In this document: positions 8,675 to 17,302 of the stretch, piece after piece
Layout of the letters: each line of letters opens with the position of its first letter
Position numbering within the stretch: the first letter of the stretch is position 1
Assembly: GCA_964521425.1 (NCBI GenBank)
Contig: CAZFRO010000029.1
Location: forward strand, 1 to 29,472
Source: Joyebacterum sp964521425
Lineage (GTDB): Bacteria; Joyebacterota; Joyebacteria; Joyebacterales; Joyebacteraceae
Reading direction: 5' to 3'
DNA length: 29,472 nt
Program-made: the position numbers and the translations under genes
Notes under the pieces: generated by a model
What the model was told of the DNA's origin: nothing
What the model saw: only the letters and a program-made list of their open reading frames with translations
The model's database searches: none

Positions 8675-11600
8675 CTACTTCAATAGTACCACTTTCTTGA
8701 CCGATGTTGAACCCTGCGATATCAGACGGCAGAAGTAGACGCCGGAAGAGACCCTGTGCTGGGCATCATCCCGGCCGTCCCAGACCACATCATGCCAGCC
8801 GGGCTCCATAGTGCCATCCACCAGAGTCGTTATGCGCCTACCCGCGACATCGTAGATAGACAGAGTGACGGCCTGCCGGGCCGGGAGACCGAACCGCAAC
8901 GAGGTCACTGGATTGAATGGGTTCGGCGAGTTCTGGATGAGGCAGAACGGGATCTCCGCCTCGACCCCATCATCGTCACCGGATCCCTCACGTCCGAACG
9001 GATCGACCACAAGAAACGGCTCCCAGTCCACAAGCCCCGAGAACAGCCGCTCGTCTGGCTCCGCCGTACCCCACCAGTTATCTTCCGCCATGACGGTCGT
9101 GGGGCAGGATGTGTCAGCGCGCACCCCGTAGCGAAGCCAGGTCCCATCCACGCTGTTGTTGCCGCCGTCTCCCGGTGCCATCCCAAGGTCTGGTATCTGA
9201 GATGCTGTCGCCGACTCGATCCAGAAGGCGTCACTTGTCCCATCGATCTCGTTGTCTCTCGGGACCGCACTGGAGAGATAGAAGTACATGGCCTTCGACA
9301 CGGCATGGTACTCCTCGACGAAGATCACATTGCCGCTGACATGCACCTCGCTACCCTGGCCCTGGTTCTTGCACGTGATCCCCCTGGTTCGCGCATTCGT
9401 GATGGTGTTGCCGCTGATGAGCATCGTGTTCTTCATCTTGTCGAAGGTCCCGTCAACCGATATCCCGCAGAATGGTCCGCCAAAAGGAGAGTACTGGAAG
9501 GAGATCGTGTTGCCGATGATGTCCGACTCGTAGTCTGAGACCATCTTGATCCCGTAGCTTCCGCAATCGGTGATTGTGTTCGTGTCCACTGTCGCACTGC
9601 ACCGTTCCAGATAGATGCCTGTATGGGCGTCAGCGATGTCATTCCTGCGGATTATGACAGGAGCCGTGCCCTGCTGGTCCGTGCACTTGATCCCCGTTAC
9701 TTCGCACTCCGCGATCTCGCAGTCCTGGATCAGAATGCCGTCAGGCCGGTTGGCGGAGATACCTATGGTGGCGTCCCTGACGATACACCCCTCGAACTCA
9801 CCGTGGCTGTAAGGGAGCAGTTCGATCCCGTACCAGTCGCCTCCGGAGGTTCGGGAGGCCCCAGCCGACATGAAGCGTATCGGCGCCAAGGCAGTGTCAG
9901 CCAACGCGGCCATGTCGCCCTGAATGATGAGCTCGGTCGCATCAGGATCGGCGCCCGATGTCTGATCATCGTCACCCGCTACGACACGCACGGTGGTCCC
10001 CGGTTGGACGAGGATGCTGGAGGAGAGATCGATCGTCACATCCCCGGTGAGGAGATAGTCGCCCCACCAGGAGACCGTTGAACCTGTCGGATAGGCGCCG
10101 GTGATCGCCGTCTCGTAGGTGCCGGTGTGCCGGGCGTCGCGCTGGAAGGCCGACCATCTGGAGCCTAGCCCCATGTCCTCTTCCCACTCAAGACAGTGCA
10201 GCATGCCTTCTCCGTCCGCGAACCATATCTCAAGGTAGCCGTCCTGATCGGCGTCGACGACCGCGGGCGTGGACGCAGGACTTCCCCAGAAGAACAACGG
10301 TCGGTCTATGTCAGAGAAGCGCCCGAGGCTCATCCCCGCTGCCGCAGTGTAGATGTCGATGTGCGTCATGTCGCGTCTGACAGACTCCATCCCGTCAATC
10401 CAGTGCTCCTGCCAAGAGCTGACAATGATCTCCGGCGCCCCGTCGCCGTTGAGATCGCCGACCACGGGTGATGCGAGAGGCCGGTACTCAAGCGCGACTG
10501 AATCGACACACTCAAACTCCCCTTCAGACCACTTGAAGAGGTACAGCGTGCCGCACACGGCCGACGGGTCGGCATCGGTCCCGGCAGACACCACGATGAT
10601 CTCAGGTGGCCGGCTACCGTCTATCTCAGCAAGAGCGATCCCAGTCACGTATCCTGCGACAGGTTGCACCGCGCTCTCCACACCATCTGCACTGAATGCG
10701 GCCAGTGACTGCTCTCCACACACAACCTCAGGGCCGGACGATCCCGCGTCGAGCTCGACAGCCACCGGGCTGCAGGGTGTGCAGCCTGTGCCGCCCTCCA
10801 GTTCGGCAGCCCATAGCAGGCTTCCGTCGTGCCCTGACACGGCCTTGAGCGTGTCGGATTCCCCATAGTTGATGGCCCAGACCGCGTCCGGAAGACCATC
10901 GAGATCAAGATCGACGCACGTAGCGCTGGACTCCCGAGCACTGAGCACCGCGTCTTCCACACGGTCCGTCGACCACGCCTCGTCACCATTCGAGTCGATG
11001 GCCACGAGCGACTCGCCGGGATATTGCTGTTGACCAAACGGAATCATGGACCTCACGATGACCTCGAGACTGCCGGCATCTCCCGCAATGAAGTCTCCGA
11101 TCACCGGCGCTGAATCAAGGCCCTTCACGTGGCACGGCGATGTCCAGAAGCTTCCCCCACTCGCTCCGTCTATCGCATCCGCGTAGTTCCCATAGCAGAT
11201 GACGATCTCAGGTGCACCGTCGGCATCGAGATCCGCCACGGCAGGCGGCCCCTGGAGTGCGGCCTGATTGGGTGCTTCGAAGCACCACAGGCTCTCGCCG
11301 GCGGCCGAGTAGGCGACAACCTTCCCGGGTATGCGAACACTCGCCACGATCTCCTTGGGGAGTGACCCGTCGACGTCGGCAACGGTGATTGAGAGACCCT
11401 CCGTCCCCCATAGGCTGTGTGGGAAACCCGTTTGCTCGAACACCACGCCGAGCGGTAGCTCCGCCGTGTTGTTGTCCGCGAGCAGCTCGTCGGTTTCGGG
11501 GGGAGGCGTGACCGTGACGCGAAGCAACCTGTGGCCAATGTCATCGTCCCAAGGCTGCCACTCCGTCTCGGCCAGTTCCATCCCCCAAGCAGGCGGAGTC

Positions 11601-13348
11601 ACATACAGCGTATCGAAAGGAGTACAGCCTGTCGTGTCTCGCTCGCAGATCTCGAAGACCACGCTGACAGAGTCATCGGGCGTGTAGTTGCTCCGGTTCT
11701 CAACCTCGACCTCAATCGTTAGCGTACCCCCAACAGATGGAGACGATGGGCTGAGGGAGATACCTAGAGGTGTCACGACATAGTCCGGCGCGCTCGAGTA
11801 CCCATCACCGCCCGTGTCCGTCAGCATGATGTCGATGGCGGGGTCGCCGAGGAGGTTATACATGAGGACGAGACTCTGGCCCCCGATCCTGGAGAGGTAC
11901 TTCATCTTGGCGAAGGTAATGAAGTCACCGATGCGGTGGTGGTTGTCCTCGAATATCCCCTGCCACATGTACAGCCCGAGACTACTCCAAGCGGGTGAGG
12001 ACAGCTCGCTCGAGCCAAAGAAACTCAGGGCCCCCGTGGGCTGCCCTTCGATCTCCTTTTGGTGCATCAGCGCTTCGCCGAAGCAATCATAGGTGGGTGG
12101 TATCACATCCACGTTGTAATGGTCATACGCCCCGGTCAAACAGGAGTAGTTGATCCAGAATGGCCACTGGCCAGCGTCGTTCTCCAAGTCGGCCACGCGC
12201 GGCCAGTCAAAGGTCTTGCACATATGCGTGTGTCCGTGCGCGCAGATCTCCAGGAGGTGGACACCGCTGTTGATGCGGTCAAGGTGGATGTCGCTGACGG
12301 CATTCTGCTGGACGGAGCAGATACCACCCTGCTCGTCTGCGTGGGCTTCCTCCGCCGGATACCAGTTCGGCGGGAGGATCTCCTGGACGGAGTCAAACGC
12401 TTCGTGAGTCGCCGCGGGCCAACCGGGGTCCTCCGTCTCACAGAACCCCGATGTCAGGAGCATCTTTGATCTCCACTCATCAGAGGAACTCGCATTGGTC
12501 TCATAGCTGACGAACTTCTGCACCTCGCGCCGAAGCTCGGTCGTGTCGCTGGCGCACAACCGCCCGATCATGAGATCCGGATACCAGTCAGTGTTGCCGT
12601 AGACACATGCGTACCAATGGTCTGTTGTGATACCACCGCCTCCATCCTCCACTTCGTGTGCCGGAAGCAGCGTGTTCAAACCCCCGTGCGCCTCATCCCG
12701 CGCGTCGCCGACCAACAATACGTATCCCAGCCTCCCATCGAGCATGTGCTCGGCGGTGCCTTCTTCGTAGAGATAGAGGTCCTGGATGAAGTGATGGATG
12801 GCCGTATCGCTGATCGCTCCTTGTCCATGGTGCTCTGCGACCGCGGTTCTCGGCACGACCGCAACGTTGTAGCCGTTGTACCTGGCTCTGTGCTCAGCGA
12901 GTTGCAGGATGCGTGGCGAGACCATCAGCTCATCCTCGACAATCATCAGATAGTCCGTGAGGCTGTCAGCGCAGGAGACAACCGTGCTGTGGACGCCCCA
13001 TCTGCCGTCACCGGCGGGGCCTCTGAAACCACCGCCCACACCTGCATACCCGAGCAGAAGCTCCTCCGCGATTCTCCCAAACGGACCCAGCTCCTCAGAC
13101 ATTCCTCCACTACCACCGGTCAGATCTAGAGTGACGAGCAGCTCGGGGTAGACGCAGATCTCCGACGTCGAAGCATCGAAGCTCACCGGGTAGCTGGTGA
13201 GCTTCGCAACACCCTGTCCTCTGAAGATCCCCGAGGCTCCAGTGCTGATCCGCGGAGATGGATAGCCGCCAGAACGAGAGTAGGCTTGCTCGTTCAGAGC
13301 GAACTCGTAGTCGATGTATGGCCAACCCTCCTCCGTATACCTGATCAC
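8675..13348 (-). CDS. Gingipain-like C25 cysteine protease, main part, with FG-GAP, beta-helix and sorting domains
   Basis: This 1557-residue frame holds most of a giant secreted protease. Residues 1-130 finish the C25 propeptide region. The caspase-like C25 catalytic domain follows, with the catalytic His371 in ICAHGHTHM and Cys403 in NYSCLTGAYD. Next come an Ig-like region, about five FG-GAP/VCBS segments (VADLDADGAPEI, VGDLNGDGAPEI), a right-handed beta-helix (GILIQDCEI, VIIRRNDI, NTITDCGSYGI), and a C-terminal FlgD-like domain of about 90 residues that begins with NSPNPFNP and ends GVYFCRLI...KKVVLLK, the pattern of Por-secretion (type IX) cargo. The frame has no signal peptide and no ribosome-binding site of its own; these lie in an overlapping frame upstream (13345-13767). 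It therefore looks like one gene broken by a single frameshift. The sorting route is inferred; no type IX genes are in the window. Confidence 0.88.
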   Translation of the reverse strand: MIRYTEEGWPYIDYEFALNEQAYSRSGGYPSPRISTGASGIFRGQGVAKLTSYPVSFDASTSEICVYPELLVTLDLTGGSGGMSEELGPFGRIAEELLLGYAGVGGGFRGPAGDGRWGVHSTVVSCADSLTDYLMIVEDELMVSPRILQLAEHRARYNGYNVAVVPRTAVAEHHGQGAISDTAIHHFIQDLYLYEEGTAEHMLDGRLGYVLLVGDARDEAHGGLNTLLPAHEVEDGGGGITTDHWYACVYGNTDWYPDLMIGRLCASDTTELRREVQKFVSYETNASSSDEWRSKMLLTSGFCETEDPGWPAATHEAFDSVQEILPPNWYPAEEAHADEQGGICSVQQNAVSDIHLDRINSGVHLLEICAHGHTHMCKTFDWPRVADLENDAGQWPFWINYSCLTGAYDHYNVDVIPPTYDCFGEALMHQKEIEGQPTGALSFFGSSELSSPAWSSLGLYMWQGIFEDNHHRIGDFITFAKMKYLSRIGGQSLVLMYNLLGDPAIDIMLTDTGGDGYSSAPDYVVTPLGISLSPSSPSVGGTLTIEVEVENRSNYTPDDSVSVVFEICERDTTGCTPFDTLYVTPPAWGMELAETEWQPWDDDIGHRLLRVTVTPPPETDELLADNNTAELPLGVVFEQTGFPHSLWGTEGLSITVADVDGSLPKEIVASVRIPGKVVAYSAAGESLWCFEAPNQAALQGPPAVADLDADGAPEIVICYGNYADAIDGASGGSFWTSPCHVKGLDSAPVIGDFIAGDAGSLEVIVRSMIPFGQQQYPGESLVAIDSNGDEAWSTDRVEDAVLSARESSATCVDLDLDGLPDAVWAINYGESDTLKAVSGHDGSLLWAAELEGGTGCTPCSPVAVELDAGSSGPEVVCGEQSLAAFSADGVESAVQPVAGYVTGIALAEIDGSRPPEIIVVSAGTDADPSAVCGTLYLFKWSEGEFECVDSVALEYRPLASPVVGDLNGDGAPEIIVSSWQEHWIDGMESVRRDMTHIDIYTAAAGMSLGRFSDIDRPLFFWGSPASTPAVVDADQDGYLEIWFADGEGMLHCLEWEEDMGLGSRWSAFQRDARHTGTYETAITGAYPTGSTVSWWGDYLLTGDVTIDLSSSILVQPGTTVRVVAGDDDQTSGADPDATELIIQGDMAALADTALAPIRFMSAGASRTSGGDWYGIELLPYSHGEFEGCIVRDATIGISANRPDGILIQDCEIAECEVTGIKCTDQQGTAPVIIRRNDIADAHTGIYLERCSATVDTNTITDCGSYGIKMVSDYESDIIGNTISFQYSPFGGPFCGISVDGTFDKMKNTMLISGNTITNARTRGITCKNQGQGSEVHVSGNVIFVEEYHAVSKAMYFYLSSAVPRDNEIDGTSDAFWIESATASQIPDLGMAPGDGGNNSVDGTWLRYGVRADTSCPTTVMAEDNWWGTAEPDERLFSGLVDWEPFLVVDPFGREGSGDDDGVEAEIPFCLIQNSPNPFNPVTSLRFGLPARQAVTLSIYDVAGRRITTLVDGTMEPGWHDVVWDGRDDAQHRVSSGVYFCRLISQGSTSVKKVVLLK

Positions 13349-13767
13349 CTCGACCTCGACGGGATAGACGACGCCGTCGCTGACACGCTGATCTCACACC
13401 CTCGCGGCACGGCGAGTAACTGGCGAACGGCTGGGAGGGCGGGATCTCCAGTCACGGTAGAATGGAAATACTCGGGGAAGCTCAAGTGCTTGTAGTCGGT
13501 GCCGTCATGCTCGATGGTCTCGCAGAGCATGCCGGGGGTGCTGATGATCAGTCGGATCCGGCTCGAACTGGAGGAGATGATCTGCACCCTCGGAGCGGTT
13601 GGAGTCGCGGTCACACCATCGAACGAGATCCAGCCATCGGGCAGTCCTCCCTCGGCGATGACGGCCGCGGGGATCAGCATCAGGAGGAGCACGCACGCCA
13701 GGAGCTGCGGAAGGCCATGGTGAACAGTGGAAGACACGGACGGACGAGTGGTGGAGTCGGCATTCAA
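13345..13767 (-). CDS. N-terminal part (signal peptide and propeptide) of the gingipain-like protease
   Basis: This 140-residue frame carries the export signal (HHGLPQLLACVLLLMLIPAAVIA) and the first part of a C25-type propeptide, including the typical GDPALPAVRQLLAVP segment. It then runs into a short nonsense tail (SSIPSRSR) and stops four bases inside the next frame. Reading the minus strand one base differently near 13375 turns that tail into DGVVYPVEVEVIRY, which joins smoothly to the protease frame. I start it at TTG 13767 because AGGAGGG stands five bases upstream and a promoter lies about 70 bases back. The ATG at 13812 would leave a very short leader and no ribosome-binding site. It is either a real broken gene, an assembly error, or a recoding site. 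Confidence 0.75.
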   Translation of the reverse strand: MNADSTTRPSVSSTVHHGLPQLLACVLLLMLIPAAVIAEGGLPDGWISFDGVTATPTAPRVQIISSSSSRIRLIISTPGMLCETIEHDGTDYKHLSFPEYFHSTVTGDPALPAVRQLLAVPRGCEISVSATASSIPSRSR

Positions 13768-13772
13768 GGCAG

Positions 13773-13779
13773 CCCTCCT
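13773..13779 (-). promoter_or_regulatory. Strong ribosome-binding site selecting a TTG start
   Basis: The minus strand reads AGGAGGG here, with a five-base spacer to TTG 13767. It is the only consensus site near the N-terminus of the protease gene. Confidence 0.65.
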
Positions 13780-13836
13780 GTTGTCTGGGTGGGGAAAGAG
13801 CGCGGAGTGCATGTTCCGACTAATCGCATTGTGTCC

Positions 13837-13867
13837 AGTATAGTCCCCATATGCCCAGCGGAGTCAA
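13837..13867 (-). promoter_or_regulatory. Sigma70-type promoter for the secreted protease unit
   Basis: On the minus strand TTGACT (13862-13867) and TATACT (13837-13842) are separated by 19 bases. The spacer is at the long end of the usual range, but both hexamers are close to consensus. Transcription would begin near 13830, giving a leader of about 60 bases before TTG 13767. Confidence 0.5.
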
Positions 13868-13973
13868 GCGGGATCTGGGGGAATGCCCCCCTGCCGCCGA
13901 CACCACGCTCCCCTTGAAATCGGCGACTGGCAGCGCCGTCCCTGATCCTATCCGCCACGCCCCGCACAGAAAA

Positions 13974-14000
13974 GAGCGGGCCCCATCGTGGGGCCCGCTC
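13974..14000 (-). terminator. Rho-independent terminator of the hydrogenase-Mrp operon
   Basis: A 12-bp perfect stem (GAGCGGGCCCCA at 13974-13985 pairing with 13989-14000) closes a three-base loop and is followed on the minus strand by TTTTCTGT. It lies 28 bases beyond the stop of the HycF-like gene, the last of the operon. Confidence 0.87.
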
Positions 14001-14028
14001 TCGATATTCTCACATGCTTCTGTCGAGA

Positions 14029-14634
14029 CTAGCCCTGCCAGTCCTCCGTGATGTACACCTCGCGCCTGCACGATGGGCACATGACCCTGTATGAGTCACC
14101 CCTGCCGAGCGGCTTCTCGCCGCGCACAGGTGGATCGGTGGTCGCGTCGAGTTCCATGTTGAGCGCCGTCACGAGCACCGGGTTGGCCACCGCTAGTGAA
14201 CCGGTCTTACGCGCGATCCATATGAGGTGTTCCCGTGTCGTGATGACTCCACCGCAGGACTCACAATGGACGAGTTCCTTCTCGACCTTGGTTACGGCCT
14301 GGTCTCTGTCGAAGACGGCCAGCTCGTATTTCTCGTTCGAGAGGATGATGCCCTTCGTGGTCGTGCAGTAGGCCTCGCACTGCCCACAGAAGATGCAGTT
14401 ATCGAAATGGTGGACCAGTGTTCGCGTGCCATTCTCGTCCAGCACATCGATCGTATTCGCCGGACACACCTCCGCACACGCCCCACACCCGATACAGTCA
14501 TCCTCATGGAACTCCGGCTGGCCGCGGAAGGCGTCCGCCGGCTTCAAGGGAGTGAACGGGAACGTACTGGTGTACGGCCCCTTGATCACAGCAGTGATCG
14601 CTTCCTTGAGCTCCCGCACCTTTGGTGTCTTCAT
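14029..14634 (-). CDS. HycF/NuoI-like 2x[4Fe-4S] hydrogenase subunit with C-terminal zinc-ribbon-like cysteines
   Basis: This 201-residue protein should pass electrons to the proximal cluster of the NuoB-like subunit. Two [4Fe-4S] motifs are at Cys47/50/53/57 and Cys80/83/86/90; the second lacks the usual proline after its last cysteine (YCTTT). A further pair, Cys124/127 (HCESCGG) and Cys186/189 (MCPSCRR), forms a four-cysteine site. The HycF protein of formate hydrogenlyase has a similar CxxC...CxxC tail, and ordinary NuoI does not. That favours HycF as the closest relative. It is the last gene of the operon, 27 bases after mrpG, with GGGAG before its ATG, far from the other catalytic-arm genes. 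Confidence 0.85.
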   Translation of the reverse strand: MKTPKVRELKEAITAVIKGPYTSTFPFTPLKPADAFRGQPEFHEDDCIGCGACAEVCPANTIDVLDENGTRTLVHHFDNCIFCGQCEAYCTTTKGIILSNEKYELAVFDRDQAVTKVEKELVHCESCGGVITTREHLIWIARKTGSLAVANPVLVTALNMELDATTDPPVRGEKPLGRGDSYRVMCPSCRREVYITEDWQG

Positions 14635-14661
14635 TGCTGCTCCCGTTTTCGTCGAGCGAAC

Positions 14662-15000
14662 CTACCGACCCGTGTCTTCCTTGTACCTGTCGACGACCGT
14701 GCCCTCCCAGAGCCTTACACCGGCGATGTGCGCGCCGCGGGCAAGGGCGTGGCTTCCGGTCGGTGACGTCCACAGCACGAAGACCGCGGCCAGGAGCGCC
14801 TTGATCCCCATTGCGTTCCATCCTGAGTGCACAAGCACGCCGATGAGGATGAGTAGCGTGCCAAGTGTGACGCACTTCGTCGCGGCCTGAAGCCTGTTGT
14901 AGACATCGGGAAGTCGAATCAACCCAAGCGCGCCGACAAGATCGAACGCGACGCCGATGGAGATAAGGATGATGGGTACGAGTCCTATCTGACTACTCAT
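14662..15000 (-). CDS. mrpG: Mrp antiporter subunit G (MnhG/MbhC type)
   Basis: This 112-residue membrane protein has three predicted transmembrane helices and the family signature GALGLIRLPDVYNRLQAATKCVTLG, seen across residues 24-48 and typical of MrpG/MnhG. It is one of the small subunits of the multi-subunit Na+/H+ antiporter and of the antiporter-derived part of membrane-bound hydrogenases. The start overlaps the end of mrpF by eight bases, and AGGGGAGGGG inside mrpF serves as the ribosome-binding site. The soluble tail after about residue 90 is slightly longer than minimal family members. Confidence 0.92.
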   Translation of the reverse strand: MSSQIGLVPIILISIGVAFDLVGALGLIRLPDVYNRLQAATKCVTLGTLLILIGVLVHSGWNAMGIKALLAAVFVLWTSPTGSHALARGAHIAGVRLWEGTVVDRYKEDTGR

Positions 15001-15247
15001 CGAATCCCCTCCCCTCCAGGTACTTCGCCAGAGCCAGTGTTCCGATGAATGCCAGTAGAGCCCAGGCGATGGCGATGTTGAGATAGAAGTCCTGACCGGT
15101 CACGATTCCAAAGACGCCGCAGATCCCCACCACCATCACGCCGATCGTGTCTATCGCAACCGCCCTGTCAGGGGGCGTCGGTCCCCTTGCCACCCTGTAG
15201 AGGCACATGAAGCACCCCATGATCAGCAGAAACAGGATTACGGTCAT
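14993..15247 (-). CDS. mrpF: Mrp antiporter subunit F (MnhF/MbhB type)
   Basis: This 84-residue protein has three predicted membrane helices. The conserved RVARGPTPPDRAVAIDTIG segment (residues 18-36) is the hallmark of MrpF, where a conserved Asp lies in the membrane. It works in the Mrp module with the E and G subunits encoded on either side. Its ATG overlaps the mrpE stop by one base (TGATG), with GAGGAGGG upstream, so the two genes are translationally coupled. Confidence 0.92.
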   Translation of the reverse strand: MTVILFLLIMGCFMCLYRVARGPTPPDRAVAIDTIGVMVVGICGVFGIVTGQDFYLNIAIAWALLAFIGTLALAKYLEGRGFDE

Positions 15248-15750
15248 CAGTCGAACACCCTCCTCAAAGTGACCTCAAAGCGACCCGCGATGTCCCTGGT
15301 GATCGCCTCAGCGTCCTCGATGTTCTCATGGACGTTGATCCAGTGAACATAGAGCCAGTCATCGATGATATCTATGGTCAGTGTGCCAGGCGTGAGCGTG
15401 ATCGAGTTCGCGAGAAACGCCTTGCCTTCGTCACTCTTCAGTATCGTCTTGACCTTGACGATTCCCGGTCTGATGGGCAGGTTCGGATGCAGCACCCGGT
15501 AGAGAACGTCGAAGTTCGCCACGATAATCCAGAGCATGAGCGAGAGCAGATGCATGATCGCCCAGAACCACCGCACCGGACTGAAGAGTCTCTCCGCGTT
15601 CTTCGGCAGAAGCCCCGACAGGCCCAGCGCAAACAGTACCGCCAGTACCGCCCCGACAACCACCCCCTGCCAGTCGAGAGACCAGGTCAGGAGTAGCCAC
15701 AGGGCAAAGTAGATTGTGAGATCCAGGAGCCTTCGCTTCAGTGTGTCCAT
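15247..15750 (-). CDS. mrpE: Mrp antiporter subunit E (MnhE/MbhA type)
   Basis: This 167-residue protein has two or three N-terminal membrane helices followed by a soluble domain of about 90 residues. The blocks NLPIRPGIVKVKT, LANSITLTPGTLTIDI and WLYVHWINV are diagnostic of MrpE/MnhE. The subunit is needed for assembly of the antiporter complex. I choose ATG 15750 because AAGGAG stands five or six bases upstream. An open extension to 15801 runs into the end of mrpD and is unlikely to be translated. The gap to the mrpD stop is 16 bases. Confidence 0.92.
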   Translation of the reverse strand: MDTLKRRLLDLTIYFALWLLLTWSLDWQGVVVGAVLAVLFALGLSGLLPKNAERLFSPVRWFWAIMHLLSLMLWIIVANFDVLYRVLHPNLPIRPGIVKVKTILKSDEGKAFLANSITLTPGTLTIDIIDDWLYVHWINVHENIEDAEAITRDIAGRFEVTLRRVFD

Positions 15751-15766
15751 CAGTGCTCCTTGCCCC

Positions 15767-17299
15767 CTATCCGAGGACCAGCTGGATGTACTCTGCACCA
15801 TTCATAAGAGCGTCGCGGGCGGGTTCCAGAACGCGCGGTCCCACCACGGGGTACAGAAGCCCCATTCCGACGCAGGCTATCGCCAGGAGGATGAGAGGCA
15901 CATACATGAGGGCGGGAACCTCCCTCGCCTTCTCAACAAGATTCGACACGGTCCCGTAGATGATCTCCCGCTGGACCTTGATGTAGTAGACCAGCGTCAC
16001 AAATGCGAAGATGATGGCCACGATCGCGATCCCCGTATGCCCCGCCTTGATCGTTGCAATCAGGATCAGGAGCTTGCTCCAGAATCCGCTGAACGGGGGA
16101 ACTCCGGCGATGGAGAGCGCCGCCATGTTCGTCGTGAAGGACGTGACTGGCATCGTCTCTCTCAGGCCACCCAGCTGCTTCATGTCCCTGGTTCCGGTCG
16201 CGTGCTGGATAGCGCCCGATGAGAGGAACAGAAGAGACTTGAACGCGACATGGTTGAACAGGTGGAAGAGGCCGCCCAGTATCGCGAGGCCCGCGATCGA
16301 AAGCTGACCACCGGTGGCGAGCACACGTGCACCCACACCGATTCCCAGCATCACATACCCGATCTGTCCGATCGAGCTGTACGCCAGAAGCCGCTTGTAG
16401 TCCCACTGTCCGATCGCCAGAAGACCGCCGACAATGATCGACAGAATCGAGAACGCTATCATGGCGTTCGCGAATATGATCGATCCGGCAGAGCCGGTTG
16501 AGATGCCGTAGACATTGAAGAAGATACGACAGATGGCGTAGATGCCGAGGCTCTTGATGACCACACCTGAGAGCATCGCAGAGATCGGCGCCGGCGCAGA
16601 TGGATGTGCATCCGGGAGCCATGCGTGGAACGGCACGAGCGCCGCCTTCAGCCCGAAGCCCATCAGGAAGAAGGCACCGGCAAGAAGCAGCGCGGGGTTC
16701 ATCTCCCCACCGAACCTCATTGCGATCTCCTGCGCGACATCCGCCATGTTGAGAGAGCCGGTCACCGCATAGACGGTCCCGATCCCGAACAGCAGCATCA
16801 CGGATGCCACGCTACCCAGGATGAGGTACTTGAAACCCGCCTCGAGTTCCTCTGCTCCCACGCCGAATGCGACAAGCGCGTACGACGCGATCGATGCGAC
16901 CTCCAGGAATACGTAGAGATTGAAGAGGTCTCCCGACACAACCACCCCATTCATCCCGGCCACCATCAACATGAAGAGCGAGTAGTACTTGGTGAGACCC
17001 GTATACATCTGCATGTACTTGAGCGAGAAGAGAATGCAGAGGAATCCGACGACGTTGATCGCTATGAGCAACAACGTCGAAAGACCATCGCTCACGAGAG
17101 CGATTCCCACCGGCGGCGCCCAGCCGCCCATGTGATACACGGCCGCCGGCCTGGTCACCTGCAGGACCGCCATGATCGCCAGTATCAGCGAAAACAGTGG
17201 GGCGAGGGTCTGCCCGCTCTTCTTCCACCAGACCCCGAGAAGGGGAATGAGGAAAGCTGCTCCGAGCGGGATCGCGACATAGAGTGGTAAAGGGTTCAT
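15767..17299 (-). CDS. mrpD: Mrp antiporter subunit D / MbhH-type ion-translocating subunit
   Basis: This 510-residue protein has about 14 predicted membrane helices and belongs to the NuoL/M/N-MrpA/D family. The helix-5 glutamate lies in NLYVFLEVASIASY, and the lysine and discontinuous-helix region are in GLKAALVPFHAWLPDAHPS and MLSGVVIKSLGIY. A further block, LLAYSSIGQIGYVMLG, is also family-typical. In Mrp and in membrane-bound hydrogenase this subunit carries a proton or sodium half-channel, and MrpD/MbhH is the copy placed next to MrpC. It begins three bases after the mrpC stop with AGGGGAT upstream. It is one of two such large antiporter subunits in the operon. Confidence 0.93.
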   Translation of the reverse strand: MNPLPLYVAIPLGAAFLIPLLGVWWKKSGQTLAPLFSLILAIMAVLQVTRPAAVYHMGGWAPPVGIALVSDGLSTLLLIAINVVGFLCILFSLKYMQMYTGLTKYYSLFMLMVAGMNGVVVSGDLFNLYVFLEVASIASYALVAFGVGAEELEAGFKYLILGSVASVMLLFGIGTVYAVTGSLNMADVAQEIAMRFGGEMNPALLLAGAFFLMGFGLKAALVPFHAWLPDAHPSAPAPISAMLSGVVIKSLGIYAICRIFFNVYGISTGSAGSIIFANAMIAFSILSIIVGGLLAIGQWDYKRLLAYSSIGQIGYVMLGIGVGARVLATGGQLSIAGLAILGGLFHLFNHVAFKSLLFLSSGAIQHATGTRDMKQLGGLRETMPVTSFTTNMAALSIAGVPPFSGFWSKLLILIATIKAGHTGIAIVAIIFAFVTLVYYIKVQREIIYGTVSNLVEKAREVPALMYVPLILLAIACVGMGLLYPVVGPRVLEPARDALMNGAEYIQLVLG

Positions 17300-17302
17300 T
17301 GG

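Noticed and set aside
16604..17290. Open frame of 228 codons on the plus strand rich in His, Asp and Glu
   Set aside because: It is the reverse strand of the MrpD gene; hydrophobic codons read backwards give charged residues.
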